This document shows positions 8,374 through 14,387 of a stretch of DNA of 34,656 bases, piece by piece. The position numbers were made by a program, and so were the translations under genes. The stretch covers positions 1 to 34,656 of the forward strand of contig CAJFTA010000042.1 of assembly GCA_904419835.1 (NCBI GenBank), read 5' to 3'. Positions within the stretch are counted from its first letter, which is position 1. Every line of letters starts with the position of its first letter. The notes beneath the pieces are model-generated. The model was not told where the DNA came from. It saw nothing but the letters and a program-made list of their open reading frames with translations, and did no database searches. This DNA is from an uncultured Pseudoflavonifractor sp. GTDB taxonomy: Bacteria > Bacillota > Clostridia > Oscillospirales > Oscillospiraceae.

Positions 8374-9711
8374 TCAGTAGTTGATGATATACTTCTCCCG
8401 CTCCCAGGAGGACACACGGGTACGATATTCATCCCACTCTTTCTTCTTGCCCTCGATGTAGTTGTGGGCAACGTGCTCACCCAGGGTGTTCAGCACCAGC
8501 GTGTCCGCCTCCATCAGGCGGATGGCCTCCTCCAGAGAGCTGGGCAGGCTGGTGATGCCGTGCGCCTTCCGGGTGGCCTCGTCCATGGCATAGATGTTCT
8601 TGGTGATCTCAGCCGGGGGCGTCAGGCCCTTCTCAATGCCGTCCAGGCCGGCGGCCAGGCACACGGCGAAGGCCAGGTAGGGGTTGCAGGCCGGGTCGGG
8701 GGAGCGCAGCTCCACACGGGTGGACTGGCCCCGGGAGGCGGGGATGCGGATGAGGGCGGAGCGGTTGGAGGCGGACCAGGCCAGATAGCAGGGAGCCTCG
8801 TAGCCGGGCACCAGCCGCTTGTAGGAGTTGACCAGAGGGTTGGTGATGGCGGCCATGCCGGGCACGTGGCGCAGCAGGCCGGCGATGAAGCTGTACGCCT
8901 CCCGGGACAGGCCCCGCTCGTCGTTGGGGTCGTAGAACACATTTTTGCCGTCCCGGAACAGGGACATGTTGGTGTGCATGCCGGAGCCGGCCACGCCGAA
9001 GATGGGCTTGGGCATAAAGGTGGCGTGGAGGCCGTTTTTCTGGGCGATGGTCTTGACCGCCAGCTTGAAGGTCATGATGTTGTCGGCGGCGTGGAGGGCC
9101 TCGGCGTACTTGAAGTCGATCTCGTGCTGGCCCTGGGCGCACTCGTGGTGGCTGGCCTCAATCTCAAAGTTCATCTGCTCCAGGGCCATGCAGATCTCCC
9201 GGCGGGTGGACTCGCCGTGGTCCAGGGGGCCCAGGTCAAAGTAGCCCGCCTCGTCGTTGGTCTTGGTGGTGGGCTTGCCCTCGTCGTCGGTCTGGAACAG
9301 GAAAAACTCTGCCTCAGGGCCCACGTTGAAGGTATCAAAGCCCATGTCATGGGCCTTCTGGATGGTCCGCTTCAGCACGTCCCGGGGATCGCCCACAAAG
9401 GGGGAGCCGTCGGTGTTGTACACGTCGCAGATGAGCCGGGCCACCTTGCCGTGGCCGGGCCGCCAGGGGAACACGCGGAAGGTCCGCAGGTCGGGGTAGA
9501 GATACTGATCGGACTCGTCGATACGGACAAAGCCGTCAATGGAGGAGCCGTCGAACATGCACTGGTTGTTGACGGCCTTCTCAATCTGGGAGGCGGTGAT
9601 GGCCACGTTTTTCAGCTGGCCGAAAATGTCCGTGAACTGGAGGCGGATAAACTCGATGTCCTCCTCCCTGACAATGCGAATGATGTCTTCCTTCGTGTGA
9701 AGGTGGGTCAT
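8374..9711 (-). CDS. glnA: type I glutamine synthetase
   Basis: Cytoplasmic dodecameric enzyme that condenses glutamate, ammonia and ATP to glutamine. At 445 residues it is the short GSI-alpha form of Firmicutes. Family landmarks in order: FDGSSIDGF (near 53), the metal-binding NVGPEAEFFLF (near 130), SHHECAQGQHEIDF, AGSGMHTNMSL, and NRSALIRIPASRGQ with VELRSPDPACNPY. The tail EYRTRVSSWEREKY is also typical. It is the first gene of a minus-strand group followed by the ANTAR regulator, dapF and dapL. Upstream are a near-consensus promoter (9821-9849) and a leader terminator (9762-9801). The ribosome binding site is AAAGGGG, 9-10 bases before ATG. Confidence 0.97.
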   Translation of the reverse strand: MTHLHTKEDIIRIVREEDIEFIRLQFTDIFGQLKNVAITASQIEKAVNNQCMFDGSSIDGFVRIDESDQYLYPDLRTFRVFPWRPGHGKVARLICDVYNTDGSPFVGDPRDVLKRTIQKAHDMGFDTFNVGPEAEFFLFQTDDEGKPTTKTNDEAGYFDLGPLDHGESTRREICMALEQMNFEIEASHHECAQGQHEIDFKYAEALHAADNIMTFKLAVKTIAQKNGLHATFMPKPIFGVAGSGMHTNMSLFRDGKNVFYDPNDERGLSREAYSFIAGLLRHVPGMAAITNPLVNSYKRLVPGYEAPCYLAWSASNRSALIRIPASRGQSTRVELRSPDPACNPYLAFAVCLAAGLDGIEKGLTPPAEITKNIYAMDEATRKAHGITSLPSSLEEAIRLMEADTLVLNTLGEHVAHNYIEGKKKEWDEYRTRVSSWEREKYIINY

Positions 9712-9761
9712 GGTGCGCGTCCCCTTTCATCCTCAAAAAATCATGTTTCTGTATTCCGTCG

Positions 9762-9801
9762 AAAAAAGGCGCTCCGATCCCCCGAGGGGCGGAACGCCTT
9801 T
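9762..9801 (-). terminator. intrinsic terminator in the glnA leader (candidate attenuator)
   Basis: On the minus strand, 12-bp stem AAAGGCGTTCCG / CGGAGCGCCTTT with one G-U pair, loop of about 13 bases, and a T-run of six. It begins only about 20 bases after the -10 box of the glnA promoter and ends about 50 bases before the glnA ATG. It would therefore stop transcription of glnA unless overcome. The ANTAR antiterminator encoded downstream is the obvious candidate. I did not find the classic two-hexaloop ANTAR target. Confidence 0.75.
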
Positions 9802-9820
9802 GTTCTCAGCCAATGGTTTG

Positions 9821-9849
9821 AGTATAAGCACTTCGGCGCCGGTTGTCAA
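9821..9849 (-). promoter_or_regulatory. sigma-A promoter of glnA with flanking direct repeats
   Basis: Minus strand: consensus TTGACA (9844-9849), 17-bp spacer, TATACT (9821-9826). The 10-mer CAAACCATTG occurs twice, at 9848-9857 overlapping the -35 and at 9811-9820 around the start site. This is an operator-like arrangement. Between 9858 and 10102 nothing else could be assigned beyond short G+C-rich hairpins. Confidence 0.8.
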
Positions 9850-10102
9850 TGGTTTGGCTCGTCTTCGCCCTGCCGGGCGGATACGCGGGCGAATTCCACA
9901 GCCGAATTTATACATTCATCTGACAGCGGGACCCCGTTGCCCCGCCGCTTTCCTCTGACATACTACCATACCTGCGGGCCGGTTGGCAATCGGCAAAATC
10001 ATCGGCTTTTTCCGTCAGATGTCCGATGTTTCCGTTTTTGTTGACAAGGACGGCCGCCCTTTGCTCCGCCCGCTGTCCGGCGAAATTTTTTTCAGTCTCC
10101 CC

Positions 10103-10131
10103 TTGACAAATTAAGTTAGCTGTTGTAAACT
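10103..10131 (+). promoter_or_regulatory. sigma-A promoter of the feo operon
   Basis: TTGACA (10103-10108), 17-bp spacer, TAAACT (10126-10131), followed by an operator-like palindrome at 10141-10166 and feoA at 10201. The spacer itself contains AAGTTAGCTG, similar to the palindrome half-site. Confidence 0.8.
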
Positions 10132-10140
10132 CAGTCCGTT

Positions 10141-10166
10141 CAATGGTTAGTGATAGCTAATCATTG
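10141..10166. promoter_or_regulatory. operator-like palindrome in feo leader
   Basis: Arms CAATGGTTAG and CTAATCATTG around TGATAG, 9 of 10 positions symmetric, centred about 15 bases after the predicted start site. The core TTAG-N6-CTAA recurs before feoB at 10705-10718. Likely binding site of an iron-responsive repressor. The TTAG/CTAA half-sites recall DtxR/IdeR sites more than a Fur box, but this is inference. Confidence 0.6.
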
Positions 10167-10200
10167 GTCTGAATAAACATGACAGCCGGGAGGAGCGTTT

Positions 10201-10413
10201 ATGATGCCGCTTACAATGGCAAAAGCCGGCGAGACGGTCACCATCCGGAAAATCACCGGAAAGGATGAAGTCCGCCTTCATCTGGCAGAACTAGGATTTG
10301 TTGTGGACGGTACGGTCACGGTGGTCAGCGAGATTGCCGGCAACCTGATTCTTCAGGTCAAGGACAGCCGGATTGCCCTGGACAAGACCATGGCCAACCG
10401 AATCATGATTTGA
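10201..10413 (+). CDS. feoA: FeoA-domain protein (first copy)
   Basis: A 70-residue SH3-like FeoA protein, the small cytoplasmic partner of the FeoB ferrous iron transporter. It shows the family pattern: an early Ala-Gly-x-Thr turn (KAGETVTIRKITG), LAELGFVVDGTVTVV, then LILQVKDSRIALDKTMANRIMI. Two adjacent ATGs are possible (10201 and 10204); GGAGGAG lies 5-8 bases upstream. It is the first gene of feoA-feoA-feoB-Cys-rich peptide, 13 bases before the second feoA. Two tandem FeoA proteins are common in Clostridia. Confidence 0.93.
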   Translation: MMPLTMAKAGETVTIRKITGKDEVRLHLAELGFVVDGTVTVVSEIAGNLILQVKDSRIALDKTMANRIMI

Positions 10414-10426
10414 GAGGAGCAGGGAT

Positions 10427-10648
10427 ATGAGAACACTCAGGGACGCAAAGGTGGGCGACACGGTCACCGTCGCCAGGCTCCACGGTGAGGGCGCCGTCAA
10501 GCGCCGCATCATGGACATGGGCATCACCAAGGGGGTGGTCATCCATGTGCGGAAGGTGGCCCCGCTGGGGGACCCCATGGAGCTGAACGTGCGGGGCTAT
10601 GAGCTGAGCGTGCGCAAGGCGGACGCGGAGATGATCGAGATTCAGTGA
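10427..10648 (+). CDS. feoA: FeoA-domain protein (second copy)
   Basis: A 73-residue FeoA protein: LRDAKVGDTVTVARLHGEGA, then RRIMDMGITKGVVIHVRKVAPLGDP, MELNVRGYELSVRKADAEMI. The RRxMDMGxTKG and PLGDP motifs make it a more canonical FeoA than the first copy. A GAGGAG site precedes ATG. It presumably modulates FeoB GTPase or assembly at the membrane. An 88-bp gap to feoB contains a short hairpin and a second operator-like palindrome. Confidence 0.94.
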   Translation: MRTLRDAKVGDTVTVARLHGEGAVKRRIMDMGITKGVVIHVRKVAPLGDPMELNVRGYELSVRKADAEMIEIQ

Positions 10649-10670
10649 TGCGTGTGTCTTTCTCAGCGCC

Positions 10671-10694
10671 GGCGGCAGAAGCCGCCTGTTCTTT
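10671..10694 (+). terminator. weak hairpin with T-rich tail between feoA and feoB
   Basis: GGCGGC / GCCGCC stem of 6 bp with loop AGAA, followed by TGTTCTTT. It could be a leaky terminator that sets the feoA:feoB ratio, or only a spacer structure. Confidence 0.35.
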
Positions 10695-10704
10695 GGCAGT
10701 ATAG

Positions 10705-10718
10705 TTAGCAAATGCTAA
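10705..10718. promoter_or_regulatory. second operator-like palindrome, before feoB
   Basis: Perfect palindrome TTAGC-AAAT-GCTAA, 18 bases before the feoB ATG. It shares TTAG....GCTAA with the site at 10147-10160, which suggests the same regulator. No good -35/-10 pair was found beside it. Confidence 0.5.
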
Positions 10719-10736
10719 TGGAAAGGGAGTAGCAAG

Positions 10737-12968
10737 ATGGAGTACAAAATCGCGCTGGCGGGCAACCCGAACTGCGGCAAAACCACGCTGTTCAACGCCC
10801 TGACCGGCTCCAGTCAGTATGTGGGCAACTGGCCCGGCGTCACCGTGGAGAAGAAGGAGGGCAGGCTGAAGGGCCACAAGGACGTGGTCATTCAGGACCT
10901 GCCCGGCATCTATTCCCTCTCCCCCTACACGCTGGAGGAGGTGGTGGCCCGGGACTATCTGGTGGGCGAGAAGCCGGACGCCATTCTCAACATTGTGGAC
11001 GGCACCAACATTGAGCGCAACCTGTACCTCACCACCCAGCTCATCGAGCTGGGCATCCCGGTGGTGGTGGCGGTGAACATGATCGACCTGGTCCGCAAGA
11101 ACGGGGATAAGATCGACCTGGACCGCCTGGCCGGCGCCCTGGGCTGCCAGGTGGTGGAGATGAGCGCCCTGAAGGGCGAGGGCGGCATGGCCGCCGCGGA
11201 AAAGGCCCTGGAGCTGGCCAAAACCCACAAGACCGGCGAGTTGCCCCATGTGTTCACCGGCAGCGTGGAGCACGCCATCGCCCACATTGAGGAGTCCATC
11301 CAGGGCAGAGTGGACGACCGGTATCTCCGCTGGTACGCCATCAAGCTCTTTGAGCGGGACGAGAAGGTGCTGGAGCAGTTGGGTCTGTCCCCCGAGCTGA
11401 AAAAGCACCTGGAGCTGCACATCGCCGACTGTGAGCACGAGCTGGATGACGACGCCGAGAGCATCATCACCAACCAGCGCTACTCCTACATCAGCTCCGT
11501 GGTGGATAAGGCGGTGAAAAAGAAGAAGGCCGCCCACAGCCTGACCGTCTCCGACAAGATTGACCGGGTTGTCACCAACCGCATCGCCGCCCTGCCCATC
11601 TTTGTGGCCGTCATGCTGCTGGTATACGCCATCTCCATGGGCCGCTGGACCGTCTCCATCGGAACCCACCTCACTGACTGGGCCAATGACGGCCTGTTCG
11701 GCGACGGCTGGTTTGTCCCCTTCACCGCCGATACGGATGCCTGGGACGAGGCTTCCGGCGCCTGGGAGGAGGCCTCCGCCATCATCGCGGCCCACGACGC
11801 GGGCGAGTCCGCTGCCTACCTCTACGACGACGAGTCCGGCGAGACCACCACCCTTGCGGTCAATGAGGAGACCTATCAGGCCGCCCTCGCCGTGGCCGAG
11901 CCCGACCCCAGCGACTACGGCACCTGGGTACCCGGCCTGCCTGTCCTGGTGGAAAACGGCCTGACCGCCATCGGCTGCAATGATGTGCTCCAGTCCTTGA
12001 TTCTGGACGGCATCATCGGCGGCGTGGGCGCGGTGCTGGGCTTTGTGCCTCAGATGCTGGTCCTCTTCCTGCTGCTGTCCATCCTGGAGGATGTGGGATA
12101 TATGGCCCGCGTCGCCTTTATCATGGACCGGATCTTCCGCCGCTTCGGCCTGTCCGGCAAGAGCTTTATCCCCATGCTGGTGGCCACCGGCTGCGGCGTG
12201 CCCGGCATCATGGCCTCCCGCACCATTGAGCAGGAGCGGGACCGGAGAATGACCATTATGACCACCGGCTTCATCCCCTGCGGCGCCAAGATGCCCATCA
12301 TCGCCCTGTTCGCCGGGGCTCTGTTCGGCGGCTCGGCCTGGGTGGCCGCCTCCGCCTACTTCATCGGCGTAGCGGCGGTGATTATCTCCGGCATCATCCT
12401 GAAAAAGACCAGGATTTTCGCCGGCGACCCCGCCCCCTTTGTCATGGAGCTGCCCGCCTATCACGCCCCCGCCGCCGTGAACGTGCTGCGGGCGACCTGG
12501 GAGCGGGGCTGGTCCTTCATCAAGCGGGCCGGCACCGTCATCCTCCTCTCCTCCATCATCCTCTGGTTCCTCCAGGGCTTCGGTTTTGTGGACGGCGCGT
12601 TCCAGATGGTGGCGGACAACAACGACTCCCTGCTGGCCGCCGTGGGCCACACCGTCGCCTTTATCTTCGCGCCGCTGGGCTTCGGCACCTGGCAGGCCAC
12701 CGTGGCCACGGTCACCGGCCTCATCGCCAAGGAGGAGGTGGTCTCCACCTTCGGCGTCCTGTTCCCGGGCAACCTCACCATGGATATGGCCGCCGCCTTC
12801 ACGCCGATTGCCGCCTACTCCTTCATGATTTTCAACCTGCTGTGCGCCCCCTGCTTCGCCGCCATGGGCGCCATCAAGCGGGAGATGAACAACTGGAAGT
12901 GGACCCTGGGCGCCATCGGCTACATGTGCATGTCGTGGCCCTTATGGTCTATCAGCTGGGCGGCCTGA
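10737..12968 (+). CDS. feoB: ferrous iron transporter FeoB (frame broken near the C terminus)
   Basis: GTPase-coupled Fe(II) importer of the cytoplasmic membrane. N-terminal G domain: G1 GNPNCGKT (9-16), G3 DLPG (54-57), G4 NMID (114-117). A helical GDI-like spacer and the transporter core follow, with Gate motifs (GIIGGVGAVLGFVPQMLVLF; ATGCGVPGIMASRTIEQERD). Residues about 330-396, in the first extracytoplasmic loop, form an unusual acidic insert with 17 Asp/Glu and no Lys/Arg. The frame ends at 12968 with MSWPLWSISWAA. A typical FeoB C terminus (ALMVYQLGGLILGE...) continues in another frame from about 12935 to 13108. A net one-base loss near 12921-12935, real or a sequencing error, is therefore likely. 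Intact length would be about 790 residues. Confidence 0.95.
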   Translation: MEYKIALAGNPNCGKTTLFNALTGSSQYVGNWPGVTVEKKEGRLKGHKDVVIQDLPGIYSLSPYTLEEVVARDYLVGEKPDAILNIVDGTNIERNLYLTTQLIELGIPVVVAVNMIDLVRKNGDKIDLDRLAGALGCQVVEMSALKGEGGMAAAEKALELAKTHKTGELPHVFTGSVEHAIAHIEESIQGRVDDRYLRWYAIKLFERDEKVLEQLGLSPELKKHLELHIADCEHELDDDAESIITNQRYSYISSVVDKAVKKKKAAHSLTVSDKIDRVVTNRIAALPIFVAVMLLVYAISMGRWTVSIGTHLTDWANDGLFGDGWFVPFTADTDAWDEASGAWEEASAIIAAHDAGESAAYLYDDESGETTTLAVNEETYQAALAVAEPDPSDYGTWVPGLPVLVENGLTAIGCNDVLQSLILDGIIGGVGAVLGFVPQMLVLFLLLSILEDVGYMARVAFIMDRIFRRFGLSGKSFIPMLVATGCGVPGIMASRTIEQERDRRMTIMTTGFIPCGAKMPIIALFAGALFGGSAWVAASAYFIGVAAVIISGIILKKTRIFAGDPAPFVMELPAYHAPAAVNVLRATWERGWSFIKRAGTVILLSSIILWFLQGFGFVDGAFQMVADNNDSLLAAVGHTVAFIFAPLGFGTWQATVATVTGLIAKEEVVSTFGVLFPGNLTMDMAAAFTPIAAYSFMIFNLLCAPCFAAMGAIKREMNNWKWTLGAIGYMCMSWPLWSISWAA

Positions 12969-13108
12969 TTCTGGGCGAGGTCTCCTTCGGCGCGGGCACC
13001 GTGGCGGCCCTGGTCCTTCTGGCCGGGCTCATCTACCTGCTCCTCCGCAGGAACAAGTATGAGGACCGTCCTCTGGGCGCCCGGGCCGTCGGCGCGGCGG
13101 CTAAGTAA
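12935..13108 (+). pseudogene. feoB: displaced last transmembrane segment of FeoB
   Basis: In the frame one base off feoB, this stretch reads VALMVYQLGGLILGE, then SFGAGTVAALVLLAGLIYLL and RRNKYEDR. That is the normal last membrane helix and tail of clostridial FeoB. No ribosome binding site precedes it, so it is the end of feoB separated by a frameshift rather than a gene. No slippery heptamer is visible at the junction. Confidence 0.8.
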
Positions 13109-13123
13109 CGCGCATATATTCCA

Positions 13124-13149
13124 CGGCGGGCGGCATACGCCGCCCGCCG
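13124..13149 (+). other. intercistronic hairpin after feoB
   Basis: A perfect 11-bp G+C-rich stem (13124-13134 with 13139-13149, loop ATAC) without a T-tract. It sits between feoB and the Cys-rich peptide gene and is more likely an mRNA-stability or processing structure than a terminator. Confidence 0.55.
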
Positions 13150-13178
13150 CTGTCACCCTCAGAAAGGAGCTGTTTCCT

Positions 13179-13361
13179 ATGGCAAACATCATCATCGGCC
13201 TCATTATCGCGGCCGTCTGCGCGGCTATCATCGCCAGAGGCGTCCACAACCGCCGCCAGGGCAGGCACAGCTGCTCCGGCTCCTGCGGCAGCTGCGGGTG
13301 CGGATGCGGCGGATGCGCCGCCTCCGGCGCATGCCACGCGGAGCGCCCAGCCTCCAAATAA
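13179..13361 (+). CDS. FeoB-associated Cys-rich membrane peptide
   Basis: A 60-residue protein with one N-terminal membrane helix (NIIIGLIIAAVCAAIIARG), a short basic stretch, then a Cys/Gly-rich tail (SCSGSCGSCGCGCGGCAAS) and one further Cys. This is the architecture of the small FeoB-associated family found downstream of feoB in Clostridia. Its cysteines are thought to bind iron near the transporter, but the role is unproven. The start at 13179 has AGAAAGGAG upstream; the longer frame to 13059 overlaps the feoB tail and is rejected. Last gene of the feo operon. Confidence 0.9.
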   Translation: MANIIIGLIIAAVCAAIIARGVHNRRQGRHSCSGSCGSCGCGCGGCAASGACHAERPASK

Positions 13362-13371
13362 TCCATACGAA

Positions 13372-13406
13372 AAAATCCGGCTCTCCCGATGGGAGAGCCG
13401 GATTTT
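13372..13406 (+). terminator. bidirectional terminator of the feo operon
   Basis: A perfect 16-bp stem (13372-13387 with 13391-13406, loop GAT) with A-run before and TTTT after. It serves the feo operon on the plus strand and the convergent gene ending at 13420 on the minus strand. Confidence 0.92.
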
Positions 13407-13419
13407 GCTATGCCGCCCG

Positions 13420-13767
13420 TTACGCTTTGGGACTGGCCCCGCAGATGCCCAGCACAAAGGCCCGCAGGGCGTTCATCCGCTCCGCCTCGTCCTCCGGCCA
13501 GGGGCTGTCCCCCATGTGGTCGGCCAGCAGCACAGGCACCTGGTAGTTATATACCTCCTGTGCCACCTCCATCTCCACGCCGTCCACCGTATGGTCGGGG
13601 CCGCCGTTGACAATGATGCCCTTCAGGTTGGGCACCTGGTCCAGCTCTCCGGCGGTGATGCTGTGGGGATAGAGGGCGCTGTCCACACCCAGGGTTTGAA
13701 TCTCCTTCAGCAGCCGCTCATTCTCCCGGCTGCCCAGGTTCAGCACTGCAATCATATCCCGCGCCAT
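13420..13767 (-). CDS. degenerate class I glutamine-amidotransferase-like protein
   Basis: 115 residues resembling only the first part of the GMP synthetase amidotransferase domain: MIAVLNLGSRENERLLKEIQ, then LGVDSALYPHSITAGEL and LKGIIVNGGPDHTVDG. In GuaA the strand after this carries the nucleophile in a GICYG motif. Here the matching strand reads VPVLLADHMGDSP, with no Cys. The later GICG at the C terminus is not in that position, and the His-Glu of the triad would lie beyond the end. Glutaminase activity is therefore unlikely; a binding or regulatory role is possible. The start at 13767 has GGAGGT 7 bases upstream. It is 14 bases downstream of the phosphatase gene and last in the uvrBA group. 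Confidence 0.7.
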   Translation of the reverse strand: MARDMIAVLNLGSRENERLLKEIQTLGVDSALYPHSITAGELDQVPNLKGIIVNGGPDHTVDGVEMEVAQEVYNYQVPVLLADHMGDSPWPEDEAERMNALRAFVLGICGASPKA

Positions 13768-13781
13768 GGGCACGACCTCCT

Positions 13782-14363
13782 TTATCTGTTCTGCCCGGTC
13801 CGGTCCCAGTCCACCGCCACCCACTGGGCGTTGGGCACGTTGAACCGGTAGAGGGCCTTGTTGTCAAAGGGCACCCCGGCCCGCCAGCCCAGCACCGCCC
13901 GGATCACCGCGCTGTGGCATACCGCCAGGGCGGTCTCCCCCGGACCGGCGGCGATGGCGTCCAGGGCGGGGAGAATCCGCTTTAAGGCGTCCCCCAGGGA
14001 CTCCCCGCCGGGGGGCGCCACCTTCATCCGGTCCTTCTGGTAGGCTTCGTATTCCTCCGGCCACTGCCGTTCAATCTCCGGCCAGGTGCGGCCCTCCCAC
14101 ACGCCGAAGCTCACCTCCCGCAGGTCCTCCACTGGGATGGGGGTGAGCCCCAGACGGCGGCAGACAATCTCCGCCGTCTCAAAGGCCCGGCGCTTTGGGC
14201 TGGCGTAGCAGACGTCTATTTTCTCCCCGCTCTCGGCCAGGCGGCGTCCCAGCTCCTCCGCCTGCATGCGGCCGTTGTCATTCAAATCGGTGTCGCTGGC
14301 GCCCTGGACGCGCCCGGCCGCGTTCCAGCCGGTCTCGCCGTGGCGGGCCAGTAAAATTCTCAT
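13782..14363 (-). CDS. histidine phosphatase family protein (phosphoglycerate mutase-like)
   Basis: 193 residues of the branch-1 histidine phosphatase superfamily. LLARHGETGWN holds the phospho-accepting His8. ASPKRRAFETAEI carries the Arg that binds phosphate, and VCHSAVIRAVLG holds the second catalytic His. It resembles CobC/GpmB-type phosphatases; the substrate cannot be told from sequence. The start at 14363 was chosen for family fit (MRILLARHGET) with GGGAGA upstream; an ATG 15 bases earlier is possible. It follows uvrA by 24 bases on the same strand and is probably co-transcribed. Confidence 0.88.
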   Translation of the reverse strand: MRILLARHGETGWNAAGRVQGASDTDLNDNGRMQAEELGRRLAESGEKIDVCYASPKRRAFETAEIVCRRLGLTPIPVEDLREVSFGVWEGRTWPEIERQWPEEYEAYQKDRMKVAPPGGESLGDALKRILPALDAIAAGPGETALAVCHSAVIRAVLGWRAGVPFDNKALYRFNVPNAQWVAVDWDRTGQNR

Positions 14364-14387
14364 CGCGCATTCTCCCATCTCTATCTG

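Noticed and set aside
9762..9826. Classic two-hexaloop ANTAR target RNA in the glnA leader
   Set aside because: The predicted transcript has room for only one stable hairpin; no second stem with a six-base loop was found.
10539..12650. 703-residue minus-strand frame opposite feoB
   Set aside because: Low-complexity His/Gly/Gln-rich translation directly antisense to a clear FeoB; a shadow frame.
12921..12940. Programmed frameshift in feoB
   Set aside because: No X-XXY-YYZ slippery sequence or downstream stimulatory structure at the junction; mutation or sequencing error is simpler.
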